NCBI GenBank assembly: GCA_031550605.1
Contig: JAVBOK010000041.1
Coordinates: 5,935-69,934 of the forward strand
Direction: 5' to 3'
Source of the DNA: FLUQ01 sp031550605
GTDB lineage: Bacteria > Desulfobacterota > Desulfovibrionia > Desulfovibrionales > Desulfovibrionaceae
DNA length: 64,000 bases
Shown piece after piece: positions 24,974-33,693 of this stretch. The stretch's first letter is position 1. Each line of letters opens with the position of its first letter. Under the pieces are notes generated by a model that was not told the origin of the DNA, searched no databases, and was given only the letters and a program-made list of their open reading frames with translations. The translations under genes and the position numbers were made by a program.

Positions 24974-26164
24974 ATGGCTGGAGCATTGGAAGGTCTGCGC
25001 GTCATCGACGCATCAACCGTCATCGCGGGTCCTTTCGCCGCGACATTGCTGGCTGATTTCGGCGCGGACGTCATCAAGCTGGAGATGCCGGCGACCGGCG
25101 ACGCCGTACGCGCGATGGGCCCCCTTTTTGAAGGGAGCTCGCTCCGCTGGCCGACGTACGGCAGAAACAAAAAAAGTCTGGCTCTCGACCTGCGCAAGGA
25201 GCGGGGCAAGGAAGTTTTTCTGAAACTCGTGGCAAAAAGCGACGTGATCATTGAAAACTTCCGGGTCGGCACTCTGGACAGGTGGGGGCTTTCCTACGAA
25301 ACACTGCAACAGGCCAATCCAGACATCATTGTCGCGCGCATCACCGGCTACGGGCAAACCGGGCCCTATGCGCACCTTGCCGGTTTCGGCACGGCCTGCA
25401 CAGCTTTTTCCGGGTATACCCACCTTTCAGGCCACCCTGAAATGCCGCCCGTGAGCCCGCCCTTTTCCCTCGCCGACTATATCGCGGGGTTGTACGCCGT
25501 TTTTGCCGTCATGATGTGCGTCTATCAACGCGACCGCAAGGGCGGCGGACAGGAAGCGGACATCAGCCTGTATGAAGGCATTTTCAGAATGCTGGAAAGC
25601 TTCATAGGCCAGTACAGCAAGCTCGGCATTGTGCCGGAGCGATCCCCCGGCATCAACGGGGCGGTCTGCCCCATGGGCACATGGCAGTCCGGGGACGGCA
25701 GATGGTTCGTGCTTGTCTGCGCCACCGACAAGACTTTCCACTACCTTGCGGAGGCCATGGGCAGACCGGACATGATTACGGACCCCCGTTTCGCGGCCAA
25801 CTCCCAGCGGTTGCAAAACAGTAAAGAAGTCGAAGGAATCGTTGTGGAATGGCTGCGCAGGCACACCTGGGCGGAGATCAAGGAAGCCCTGGACAAGGCC
25901 GGTGTTCCCGTCAGCCCCATTTACAGCATTCAGGACTGCTTTGAGGATCCGCACTATCGGGAACGGGAAAACATTATCGAGGTTCTCCACCCCAAATTCG
26001 GCAAATACCATGTGCCGGGCATTACGCCGAAACTCTCCAGAACGCCGGGATCGATACAGTGGCTCGGACCTGATGTCGGAGAGCACAATACTGATGTGCT
26101 TACAGAATTGCTTGGAATGAATGATAGAGAAGTGGCATCGCTGCGAGAGAACGGCGTTCTGTAA
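24974..26164 (+). CDS. Class III CoA-transferase (CaiB/BaiF family)
   Basis: This protein of 396 residues has the family I-like N-terminus LEGLRVIDASTVIAGPFAATLLADFGADVIKLE (key run GPFAATLLADFGADVIK) and the catalytic Asp in PFSLADYIAGLYAVFAVMM. Class III enzymes move CoA between organic acids with high specificity. A GAGGAG site four bases before 24974 supports this start; an ATG six codons upstream has no such site. It lies 61 bases after the thiolase gene and before a TctCBA transporter, so it may activate the imported di- or tricarboxylate. A second CoA-transferase of a different class in one operon implies two CoA activation steps or two substrates. Confidence 0.92.
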   Translation: MAGALEGLRVIDASTVIAGPFAATLLADFGADVIKLEMPATGDAVRAMGPLFEGSSLRWPTYGRNKKSLALDLRKERGKEVFLKLVAKSDVIIENFRVGTLDRWGLSYETLQQANPDIIVARITGYGQTGPYAHLAGFGTACTAFSGYTHLSGHPEMPPVSPPFSLADYIAGLYAVFAVMMCVYQRDRKGGGQEADISLYEGIFRMLESFIGQYSKLGIVPERSPGINGAVCPMGTWQSGDGRWFVLVCATDKTFHYLAEAMGRPDMITDPRFAANSQRLQNSKEVEGIVVEWLRRHTWAEIKEALDKAGVPVSPIYSIQDCFEDPHYRERENIIEVLHPKFGKYHVPGITPKLSRTPGSIQWLGPDVGEHNTDVLTELLGMNDREVASLRENGVL

Positions 26165-26403
26165 AAATATTTACTTGTTTATATATTTGGCGTTAATAAA
26201 TAGCCTGTACTATATGTTGCGTATGTATGCGGAACCCGGTAAACTTTCTTTGCATTCCCATTGCGGCCGGTCATGAACGAAAACAGACCGCATCGTGAAG
26301 GTTCCCGGATTTCATGCCGTCCGCGTATGCGCAGCCAATAGTGCGAAGTCGAATTTTTCACCCCTGTTGCACTATAACCCCCCTTGCCAAGGAGCAATAG
26401 ACC

Positions 26404-27351
26404 ATGAAAAAGCTGTTGGGCCTCATCCTGTCGCTTGCTTTCGTCCTGACCGTCTCCACCGCGTGGGCCGCCACCAACTGGCCCGCCAAAGCCATCGAAG
26501 AGGTCAACCCCGCCAGCGCCGGAGGCGATACGGATATCATGGGCCGCCTGTTCAATCGCTATCTTGAAAAAGAACTCGGCAAATCCGTCATCACCATCAA
26601 CATGCCGGGCGGCGGCGGCGCCGTTTCCGTCAACGAAGTGCATAATTCATCCCCCAACGGCTACAAGCTCCTCACCTACCATAACGGATTTCTCATCAAC
26701 GGCATTTTCGGACTGACGAAAGTCCAGATCGAAGACCTTGAAATCGGGTCCGTCCCGGTGGGCAGCGCCCTGCAATGCTGGGTTGTTCGCAAGGACGCCC
26801 CCTACAACACCATCAGGGAGCTTGTCGAGTACGTCAGGTCCGGCAAAAAGGTGAACGCGTCCATCACCACCGGCGCCTTCACCCACATGCAACTGCTGGC
26901 CCTTGAAAAAGCCGCCGGCGTCAAGTTCGAGACCGTGGACGGCGGCAACACGCCCGAAAAAATCGCGAACACTCTGGGCGGGCATATTGATGTCATGAGC
27001 TCGGCCTATACTCCTGTACGGGACTTCCTCACCACGGGCGCCCTGAAATGCATCGGCATCCTGAGCGACAAGCGCCACCCCGCCCTGCCCAACGTGCCCA
27101 CCTTTCTGGAGCAGGGTTTTGACGTGCGGTTCCAGATGTTCTTTTTCCACGCCTTCCCCAAGGGCACGCCCAGGGAAATCGTGCAGAAATACAGCAACGC
27201 CTCCCGCAATGTCTGCAAGAATCCGGAATTTATCAAAGAAGTTGAAAGCGTTTACGGAACGGTTCTGGATATGGGTTCCGAAGAAGGCACGGAGTACATG
27301 AAAAAAGTTCGCGCGCAGTATAGGGAACTGGCCAAGGGCATCTCGCTGTAA
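26404..27351 (+). CDS. Tripartite tricarboxylate transporter substrate-binding protein (TctC/Bug family)
   Basis: This 315-residue periplasmic protein has the signal peptide MKKLLGLILSLAFVLTVSTAWA. The mature Bug fold shows NWPAKAIEEVNPASAGGDTDI, INMPGGGGAVSVNEV and the closing GTPREIVQKYSNA region. Bug proteins bind carboxylates through paired main-chain contacts. AAGGAG precedes the start. A 239-base AT-rich gap separates it from the CoA-transferase gene, so an additional promoter is possible. With TctB and TctA it takes up an organic acid for the upstream CoA enzymes, which is inference from linkage. Confidence 0.93.
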   Translation: MKKLLGLILSLAFVLTVSTAWAATNWPAKAIEEVNPASAGGDTDIMGRLFNRYLEKELGKSVITINMPGGGGAVSVNEVHNSSPNGYKLLTYHNGFLINGIFGLTKVQIEDLEIGSVPVGSALQCWVVRKDAPYNTIRELVEYVRSGKKVNASITTGAFTHMQLLALEKAAGVKFETVDGGNTPEKIANTLGGHIDVMSSAYTPVRDFLTTGALKCIGILSDKRHPALPNVPTFLEQGFDVRFQMFFFHAFPKGTPREIVQKYSNASRNVCKNPEFIKEVESVYGTVLDMGSEEGTEYMKKVRAQYRELAKGISL

Positions 27352-27361
27352 ATTGATTTCG

Positions 27362-27404
27362 AAGCCGGCCGGAAGCCCGCAGGAAAAGTCTTCCGGCCGG
27401 TTTT
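27362..27404 (+). terminator. Intercistronic terminator-like hairpin after tctC
   Basis: CCGGCCGGAAG pairs with CTTCCGGCCGG, then TTTT. It lies between the binding-protein gene and the tctB-like gene. Partial termination would keep the membrane subunits lower than the binding protein. Confidence 0.7.
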
Positions 27405-27455
27405 GCCCCACGGCGGGCCGAACCCGGCCAAAGGGCAAACCGGAGGAAAATACTC

Positions 27456-27932
27456 ATGCAACCCATACATCGATATAAAGAGTTGTTGTTCGGCGTCATC
27501 ATGATCGGCCTGGCTGCCTTTTACCTCTATGAAACAAGCCAGATGGTGATCCTGATAAAAACCTCATTCAACTCGCGGTATATTCCCACCATACTGGGCG
27601 TGCTGGTGCTCTTCCTCGGCACGGCGCAATGCATCCTGGCTTACGGCGCGCTCCGCAGGGGGGGCCGGGCGGAGGAAAAACGGCTGGTCGACTTCAGGGC
27701 CGTGCTGCTGCTGTGCGGGACGATCATCGCCTATGTCTTCGTCCTGAGGCCCGTTGGCTTTCTGATTGCAACCACCGTCATGATGTTCTGCCAGATGATG
27801 CTCCTTTGCCCGGTGACCCAGAAAAAACGGCCCGCGCTTTTTGCCGCCGTCTCCCTGATATCATCAACCTGCATTTATTACCTGTTCCGAAACGGCCTGG
27901 AACTGATGCTGCCCGAGGGAATCCTGGGCTGA
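27456..27932 (+). CDS. Tripartite tricarboxylate transporter TctB family protein
   Basis: This 158-residue membrane protein has four hydrophobic segments: about 9-25, 42-65, 83-100 and 110-125, with a fifth short one near the end. Size, position and topology match the small TctB subunit. GGAGGA lies just before the ATG. It sits between the tctC-like and tctA-like genes, with 72 bases to the latter. Its exact role in tripartite transport is not well defined. Confidence 0.88.
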   Translation: MQPIHRYKELLFGVIMIGLAAFYLYETSQMVILIKTSFNSRYIPTILGVLVLFLGTAQCILAYGALRRGGRAEEKRLVDFRAVLLLCGTIIAYVFVLRPVGFLIATTVMMFCQMMLLCPVTQKKRPALFAAVSLISSTCIYYLFRNGLELMLPEGILG

Positions 27933-28004
27933 TGGCCTGACGGCCGCAACTTCGCTGGCGCGGCGACGGAGCGCGCAAGCAATACCTTTCCTCGGGAGAC
28001 GCAT

Positions 28005-29537
28005 ATGGACCTTGTCATTGCCGGCTTTTCCTCGGTATGCACCGTGGAAGGCTTCGCCATCATGTTCGCCGGGGTTGTCGTGGGCATTATTTTCGGCGCC
28101 ATGCCGGGCCTTTCGACAACAATGGCCGTGGCCCTGTTCCTTCCCCTGACTTACGGGCTGAACCCCATCCTCGCTTTCGCCCTGTTCATGGGACTGTATA
28201 TCGGCGCGTGCTCAGGCGGCCTTATCACCGCCGTTTTGCTGCGCATTCCCGGCACGCCCACCTCTGTCGCCACCTGCTGGGACGGATACCCGATGGCCGT
28301 CAAGGGCGAAGCCATGAAAGCCCTTGGCGCGGGCATTTCCTTTTCCTTCCTGGGCACCATCTTCAGCATAGCCGCGTTGATGAGCCTGGCCCCGCCGCTG
28401 GCGAAATTCGCCACGAAATTCGGCCCCATCGAGTACTTCGCCATCGCCCTTTTTTCACTGACCATGATCGCGACGCTGAGCAGCGGCAATATTGTCAAAG
28501 GCGTGTTTTCCGGATCCCTCGGCTTTATCTTCGCCACCGTGGGCATAGGACCCGTTGACGCGGCCATGCGCTTCACCTTCGGCAGCAGCCTGCTCTCGGG
28601 AGGATTCAACATTCTGCCGGTGCTGATCGGCCTGTTCGCCGTGTCCGAACTGCTGTCCATGGCGGAAACCGCCCGTTTCGGCAGCCATGTGGCCGTCCAG
28701 GCGCCGGACACCAGAAATGTCAAAGGGTTCGGGTATTCCCTGCGCGAATTCAAGGAGCAGTTGCCCAACTTTTTCCGCTCGGGATTGATCGGCCTGGGCA
28801 TCGGCATTCTGCCCGGCGTCGGCGGCGGCACATCCAACATTCTCGCGTACACGGTGGCCAAGAATCAATCCAGGCACCCGGAAAAGTTCGGCACGGGCAT
28901 TCTGGACGGCGTCGTGGCTCCGGAGACGGCCAACAACGCCGGGATCGGCGGAGCCATGATCCCCCTGCTCACCCTGGGCGTTCCCGGCGATTCGGTCACG
29001 GCCGTTCTGCTCGGCGCTTTCACCATGCACGGGCTCACCCCGGGGCCGCTGCTGTTCACCAACAACGCCGTGCTGGTCTATTCCATCTTCGCCGCCATGA
29101 TCATCTCCAGCTGCATCATGGTCGTCGTGGAATATTACGGGCTGCGTTTCCTGGTAAAAATGCTCGTTGTTCCCAAGCACATACTGATGCCGGTCATCTT
29201 CTCCCTGTGCGTTGTCGGCGCGTTCGGCATCAACAGCCGCATTTTCGACGTGGCCGCGATTATCCTCTTCGGGTTCATCGGCTATATGTTCATCGTGTTC
29301 AAGGTTCCCATGGCCCCCTTCATCCTTGGCTTCATCCTCGGTCCCATGGCCGAAATCAGTCTGCGGCGCGGCCTGCAGATATCCAGAGGAAGCCTGGAAC
29401 CATTCTACACCAATCCGATTTCACTGCTTTTCCTTTGCGTAACGCTGCTCAGCATCTGCTTCGCCGTATGGCAGGAACTGCGCAACCATAAAAAGAGAAG
29501 CCAGCAGGAACTGGCCGAAGAGAAAGCCGCCGCATAG
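28005..29537 (+). CDS. Tripartite tricarboxylate transporter permease (TctA-like)
   Basis: This 510-residue integral membrane protein has about 11-12 helices and the family hallmarks GAMPGLSTTMAVALFLPLTYGL near residue 30 (key run GAMPGLSTTM) and PGVGGGTSNILAYTVAKNQSRHPEKFGTG in the second half (key run GVGGGTSN). The C-terminus is a charged soluble tail. It is the main translocation subunit, taking solute from TctC. It ends the operon that began at 22352; a 15-base-pair hairpin lies beyond it. Confidence 0.95.
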   Translation: MDLVIAGFSSVCTVEGFAIMFAGVVVGIIFGAMPGLSTTMAVALFLPLTYGLNPILAFALFMGLYIGACSGGLITAVLLRIPGTPTSVATCWDGYPMAVKGEAMKALGAGISFSFLGTIFSIAALMSLAPPLAKFATKFGPIEYFAIALFSLTMIATLSSGNIVKGVFSGSLGFIFATVGIGPVDAAMRFTFGSSLLSGGFNILPVLIGLFAVSELLSMAETARFGSHVAVQAPDTRNVKGFGYSLREFKEQLPNFFRSGLIGLGIGILPGVGGGTSNILAYTVAKNQSRHPEKFGTGILDGVVAPETANNAGIGGAMIPLLTLGVPGDSVTAVLLGAFTMHGLTPGPLLFTNNAVLVYSIFAAMIISSCIMVVVEYYGLRFLVKMLVVPKHILMPVIFSLCVVGAFGINSRIFDVAAIILFGFIGYMFIVFKVPMAPFILGFILGPMAEISLRRGLQISRGSLEPFYTNPISLLFLCVTLLSICFAVWQELRNHKKRSQQELAEEKAAA

Positions 29538-29593
29538 ACGAACCGCCCCGGCGCGTCTGGTTAAGCACCGGTCCGCCGGGGCTTGCGGCAGTT

Positions 29594-29717
29594 GGCAAAG
29601 TCTTCTTCGGCAACTGCCCGCCACGCAGGCGCAGGCGGCATTCATTGCCGCCGGTGCGCGCCGGAGTGGGCGTGCCTTGACAAAGCCCAGGCTTGCGGGG
29701 TTTGTCCTCAATCTGAA
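29594..29717 (+). repeat. Dispersed intergenic repeat, copy A
   Basis: A GC-rich stretch with a CCCGCCACGC-GGCGCAGGCGGC core, TCATTGCCGCCGG and GGCGTGCC further on. It matches, on the opposite strand, the sequence at 53151-53270 with scattered differences, and more weakly 59671-59735. It fills most of the 316-base gap 29538-29853, which has no gene. It resembles the REP/ERIC kind of noncoding repeat and produces false open readings. Confidence 0.65.
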
Positions 29718-29743
29718 GCCCCGGTTCGCCGGGGCTTCAGATT
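29710..29743. terminator. Bidirectional terminator-like hairpin
   Basis: A perfect 15-base-pair stem, AATCTGAAGCCCCGG against its complement, closes on a TTCG tetraloop. It lies between the tctA-like gene (plus) and the alcohol dehydrogenase gene (minus), which converge here. Confidence 0.7.
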
Positions 29744-29853
29744 CCGGACGGATACGCCGGGAAAAGGCGCGCCCTGCGGCGCGAAACAGCAAGAATCCGC
29801 TCCCGCGCGCGGCGGAAGCGGATTCTTGCTCAGGCACGGCGGCAAGATCCGCG

Positions 29854-30891
29854 CTATTCCGTTGCGAATTGCAGCACGGGCTTCACCACGGCCTTGCTGA
29901 CCGCGTCTTCAAAAGCCTTCAGCGCGCGGTCCACCGGGTAGGAGGACAGAAGCGGCTTGATGTTCAGCGCGCCCGAGGCCAGCAGGGCCAGGGCTTTTTC
30001 ATAGTCATCCCAGCCGGACGTGTAGCTGGTGGCGATGGTGATCTCGTTGCGGATGGCGGTGGCGAAGGGGAAGGCAAGCTCCCTGTTCGGTATGCCCAGA
30101 AGCAGCAGGGTACCGCCCTTGCGGGTGGCCGCCAGACCGCTGGCGAACGCGGCGGCCGCGCCGGAACATTCGATGGCGCAATCCGCCTTGCGGCCCGCCC
30201 GGCGCACGAATCCTTCAACCACGTCTTCTTTCCGGCAATTGAAAGCGGCGAACCCCATGTTGCGCGCCATGGGCAGACGCGATTCCTCATCGGCGTCCGT
30301 GCCGGTCATGACCACGCCGGCTCCGCAAGCCCGCGCGAGTTGCGCGGCCGCAAGGCCGATGATGCCCACGCCGGAAACCAGCACCGCGTCGCCCGGCCGG
30401 ATGACGATACGGCGCAGCACGCCGTGCACACTGATGGTCACGGCCTGGGAAGCGGCGCCCTCGGCGAAGGACAGGGCGTCCGGCAGGCGATGCAGGTATC
30501 GTTCCGGCCAGATGACGTACTCTTGCATCACGCCGGGATAGGCAAAGCCCCGGATGCGGTTGCCGTCGCAGATGTGGGTCATGCCCAGATGGCAGTTGCG
30601 GCAGTTTCCGCAATAGATGTTGGACTCGCCCATCACGCGGTCGCCGACTGTGACGTTTCCGACCCTCTCGCCCACGGCAGCCACGACGCCCGCGCCTTCA
30701 TGCCCCAGCACCACGGGCACCTGCATGACGTGGTAGGAATCGATCCACTCGTAGGCATGGATGTCGCTGCCGCACAAAGCCGCGCTGTGGATTTTGACCA
30801 GGACCTCATCCCCTCTGGGCGGCGCGGGAGGTTCGACGGCAACGACGCCGATGCCGCCAACTTCCCGAACAAGCTTCATCACGGCTTTCAT
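29854..30891 (-). CDS. Zinc-dependent alcohol dehydrogenase (MDR family, sorbitol/threonine dehydrogenase-like)
   Basis: This 345-residue protein has the catalytic zinc ligands in AALCGSDIH and VVLGHEGAGVV, and the four structural-zinc cysteines in IYCGNCRNCHLGMTHICDG (CxxCxxCx7C). Its Rossmann motif is VLVSGVGIIGLAAAQLA, so NAD(P) is expected. It resembles sorbitol, threonine and 2,3-butanediol dehydrogenases; polyols or hydroxy acids are likely substrates. It follows the lyase gene by 14 bases, in one operon divergent from the LacI regulator. The start at 30891 is used; an in-frame ATG four codons later is also possible. Confidence 0.9.
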   Translation of the reverse strand: MKAVMKLVREVGGIGVVAVEPPAPPRGDEVLVKIHSAALCGSDIHAYEWIDSYHVMQVPVVLGHEGAGVVAAVGERVGNVTVGDRVMGESNIYCGNCRNCHLGMTHICDGNRIRGFAYPGVMQEYVIWPERYLHRLPDALSFAEGAASQAVTISVHGVLRRIVIRPGDAVLVSGVGIIGLAAAQLARACGAGVVMTGTDADEESRLPMARNMGFAAFNCRKEDVVEGFVRRAGRKADCAIECSGAAAAFASGLAATRKGGTLLLLGIPNRELAFPFATAIRNEITIATSYTSGWDDYEKALALLASGALNIKPLLSSYPVDRALKAFEDAVSKAVVKPVLQFATE

Positions 30892-30905
30892 GGCGGTCCC
30901 CCTGC

Positions 30906-32255
30906 TCAGGCCCTTCGCGCCCTGGCCAACGTGTTGTCCACGGATGCGGCTGCTATGCCGACATACCCGTGCGGATCGAGAAATTTTTCAATTTCCCGAC
31001 GCGAGAAGTACCGCATGACCGTCGCGTTGGCGCACAAGGCCTCGGCCAGGGGAATCCGCTTTTCAAAGGCATGCATGCTCGTCTCGTATACGACGTCGTG
31101 AGCGGTGAGACGCCCCATTTTTTCCGCCAGGTGAATCATTACGGCTTCCGACAGCAGCAGGCCGCGCAGAATGCCCAGATTGGCTTCCATCCGCCCGGGG
31201 TACACGATGAGATTCTCCAGAATGTCCACGGTCTTTTCCAGGGCCGCGTCCAGGTGGATGCAGGCCGCGGGAACAAAATCCCATTCCGCGATTTCGCAGC
31301 TCCAGTCCCGCTCATGTTCGACGTTCATGCACTCGACGGCCAGGGGCGCCTGTGAACGGACGCAGCGGCAAAGGGCGATGACGTTTTCGCAGACCTGCGG
31401 GTTGCGCTTGTGCGGCATGGTGGAGGAACCGACCTTGCCCATAAAGAAGGGCTCTTCCAGTTCGCCGATTTCCGTCCGCTGCAAGGAAAGCACCTCGTGC
31501 GTGATGCGCGTCAAGGTTCCGGCGATCAACGCCAGCAAATTCATGAACTCCGCGATATGGTCACGCGTGGCATGCCAGTGCACGGGCGTAACGCCCAGAT
31601 TCAGGATATCCATGGTTCTGGCCTGGATTTGCAGGCCCTTGCCGTCCATGGACGCCAGAGTGCCCGCCGCGCCGGAAAGCTGGCCGATGAACAGGCGCGG
31701 GGCGCATTCGGCAAGCCGCTCCTCATGGCGTTCCAGTTCAAACACCCAGGTGGCGGCCTTCATGCCGAAGGTGATGGGCAGCGCGTGCTGCACATGGGTT
31801 CGCCCGGCCATGATCACGTCCCTGTATTTCGCGGCCAGCTTTCTGGCGGCCACGGCACAGCCGGCCACCCTGCGGGAAATGAGCGCGTGCGCTTCGCGGA
31901 TCCGCAAGATCATGCCCGTGTCCACGATATCCTGGCTGGTCGCGCCCCAGTGGACATATTCTCCGGCGTTGTTGTCCAGCACCTTTTTGAATTCCTTCAA
32001 CAAGGGGACGATGGTGATGGAACTTTTGTAGTTTTCGCCGATGCCGGAAAAATCCAGCAGTTCCGCTTTGGCCTTGAGGTTTATCTCCCCGGCCGCGTCT
32101 TCGGGAATTATGCCCGCTTCGCCCTGCGCCCGGGCGAGCGCCGCTTCGGTATCGAGCCATTTCTGCACCAGATTGCGGTCACTGAAAATTTCCCGCATTT
32201 CCACGGTACCGAACAGAGTCCCCAACGCAAGGCTGTCAATTGCTGTATGGCCCAT
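30906..32255 (-). CDS. Fumarase/adenylosuccinate lyase superfamily protein, PcaB-like
   Basis: This 449-residue member of the superfamily has the catalytic-loop signature GSSTMPHKRNP near residue 290, preceded by the EYVHWGATSQDIVDTG and GRTHVQHALPITFG motifs (general base His and substrate contacts). Enzymes here release fumarate from succinyl compounds or isomerise carboxymuconate (PcaB). The HWGATSQD and MPHKRNP forms are shared by adenylosuccinate lyases and PcaB. No purine genes are nearby, and it pairs with a zinc dehydrogenase and a LacI regulator, so a catabolic lyase is more likely than purB. The ATG at 32255 is used because GGAG precedes it. Confidence 0.88.
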   Translation of the reverse strand: MGHTAIDSLALGTLFGTVEMREIFSDRNLVQKWLDTEAALARAQGEAGIIPEDAAGEINLKAKAELLDFSGIGENYKSSITIVPLLKEFKKVLDNNAGEYVHWGATSQDIVDTGMILRIREAHALISRRVAGCAVAARKLAAKYRDVIMAGRTHVQHALPITFGMKAATWVFELERHEERLAECAPRLFIGQLSGAAGTLASMDGKGLQIQARTMDILNLGVTPVHWHATRDHIAEFMNLLALIAGTLTRITHEVLSLQRTEIGELEEPFFMGKVGSSTMPHKRNPQVCENVIALCRCVRSQAPLAVECMNVEHERDWSCEIAEWDFVPAACIHLDAALEKTVDILENLIVYPGRMEANLGILRGLLLSEAVMIHLAEKMGRLTAHDVVYETSMHAFEKRIPLAEALCANATVMRYFSRREIEKFLDPHGYVGIAAASVDNTLARARRA

Positions 32256-32270
32256 ACACACTCCATAGTA

Positions 32271-32288
32271 TAATATAACGTTATATTA
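32271..32288. promoter_or_regulatory. LacI-type operator 1 (perfect palindrome)
   Basis: TAATATAACGTTATATTA is an 18-base perfect palindrome with the central CpG typical of LacI-family operators. It lies 16 bases upstream of the lyase start, where binding would block the lyase-dehydrogenase operon. Confidence 0.75.
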
Positions 32289-32365
32289 ATATATGTCTAT
32301 AACTATCAATAATTATTTAAATAAATTGAAAAATATTCTCAATTATAGATATTTTTGCTTGAATT

Positions 32366-32383
32366 TAATACAACGTTATACGT
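32366..32383. promoter_or_regulatory. LacI-type operator 2
   Basis: TAATACAACGTTATACGT shares the AACGTTAT core and most flanks with operator 1, 95 bases away centre to centre (about nine helix turns). It lies upstream of the lacI-family start and may give autoregulation and looping. Confidence 0.7.
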
Positions 32384-32468
32384 ACGCTGCGCACAGTGTC
32401 AACCGCAAAAACGAGCGCGCCCGCGCCGGCTGCCGGGCACGGTCGCGGATATGGACGAGGAAAACCTG

Positions 32469-33533
32469 ATGTCTTATGCTTCGGACATGAAAAAGAAGAA
32501 CGCCGTGCCCCGGGCTACACTCAAAGATGTCGCCGAAATGGTGGGAGTGTCCCTTTCCGCTGTTTCCCAGGCGCTCAACGGCAGGGGCGCACTGACGGAC
32601 GAACTGCGCGCGCGCATAAAACAGGCCGCCTTGACCCTCGACTACCGCCCGAATCCGGCGGCCAGAGTGCTCAGAGGCGGGCGCAGCAGCGCGATCGGCG
32701 TGGTGATCAACCATTTCAACAACCCGTTTTTTCGCAACTTTCTGCTCGGCCTGGAAGAAATCACCGACAGGGCGGGCCTGTCGTATTTCGTCTCGCAGAC
32801 GCACGACGAGTTGCGCAAAGAGCGGCTGCTGGTTCGCAAGCTGGCCGAACAGGGCGCGGACGGCCTGATCGTGCTGAACTGCTCCTCGGAGCATGCCCAT
32901 CTGGAAGCCGTGAGCGACACCTTTGCCATCCCCATCGTGCTGATCAGCCATACCCTGGGCGACAGGTTCGCGGCTGTGCAGGCCGACAACCTCCGGGGCG
33001 GACGGTTGGCCGCCGAGCATCTGCTGCGCCTGGACGAAAGGCCGCTGCTGCATATAGCCGGAACAACGGAAAAATCAGGGCTGCTCAATCGCAAGCTGGG
33101 TTTTCTGCAGGGTCTGGCCGCCGCGCGGCCGGAGGCGGACGCCGCGGCCAGTTGCTACACCGCGCGCGAATTGACTGCCAGGGCCGGGTATGAACTGATG
33201 AACGCAATCGTGAAGGAGCATAGCCCCCCGCTCGGCCTGTTTGTGGTCAACGACGAGGTGGCCCTCGGCGTGCTCACCTACTGCCGCCATCACAAACTCG
33301 ATATTCCGAAGGATGTGGCCGTGGTCGGGTTCTCCGACATCGACATCCTGGAAACGCTGGACATTCCCCTGACCACCATCCGCATTCCGCAGCAACGCAT
33401 GGGCGCGGCGGCGGCGCAAACGCTGCTTGACCTGATAACGTATCCGAAAAACAGGGAGTGCCCTCCCATCCTTACCCTGCCCGTTTCGCTCGTTGTTCGC
33501 GAGAGCACCGCCGGTTCGGCCGCGAACCGGTGA
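32469..33533 (+). CDS. LacI family transcriptional regulator
   Basis: This 354-residue repressor has the LacI helix-turn-helix ATLKDVAEMVGVSLSAVSQALNGRG at about residues 14-38 (key run VGVSLSAVSQALNG), the hinge helix NPAARVLRGGRS and a periplasmic-binding-protein-like sensor domain ending with DIPLTTIRIPQQRMG. The ATG at 32469 has GAGGAA six bases away and gives the usual family length; an earlier start at 32355 would run through operator 2. It is divergent from the lyase/dehydrogenase pair and the two palindromes between them are its likely targets. The inducer is probably a sugar, polyol or acid handled by that pair. Confidence 0.93.
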   Translation: MSYASDMKKKNAVPRATLKDVAEMVGVSLSAVSQALNGRGALTDELRARIKQAALTLDYRPNPAARVLRGGRSSAIGVVINHFNNPFFRNFLLGLEEITDRAGLSYFVSQTHDELRKERLLVRKLAEQGADGLIVLNCSSEHAHLEAVSDTFAIPIVLISHTLGDRFAAVQADNLRGGRLAAEHLLRLDERPLLHIAGTTEKSGLLNRKLGFLQGLAAARPEADAAASCYTARELTARAGYELMNAIVKEHSPPLGLFVVNDEVALGVLTYCRHHKLDIPKDVAVVGFSDIDILETLDIPLTTIRIPQQRMGAAAAQTLLDLITYPKNRECPPILTLPVSLVVRESTAGSAANR

Positions 33534-33693
33534 CGGGTCGAGAAAGACATGCTTTTCGCTGTATCGCGTTGCGCAGGGCCGCCTCGCAGGACGTGATGCG
33601 CCCGCCCGCGGGCGGGTGGCGCGGCGGCGCGTTCACGGACGGCCACTTCGCCGCGCCGGGTATCCGCCAGGACATTTTCAGAGCAACGATGCC

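Noticed and set aside
22858..25272. 804-codon open reading frame on the minus strand
   Set aside because: It is antisense to the CoA-transferase and thiolase genes, is rich in His, Arg, Gly and Gln as such GC-driven shadows are, and has no known domain.
29421..29837. Minus-strand frame resembling one at 53108-53416
   Set aside because: The likeness comes from the dispersed noncoding repeat, not from a shared protein; neither has a ribosome site.
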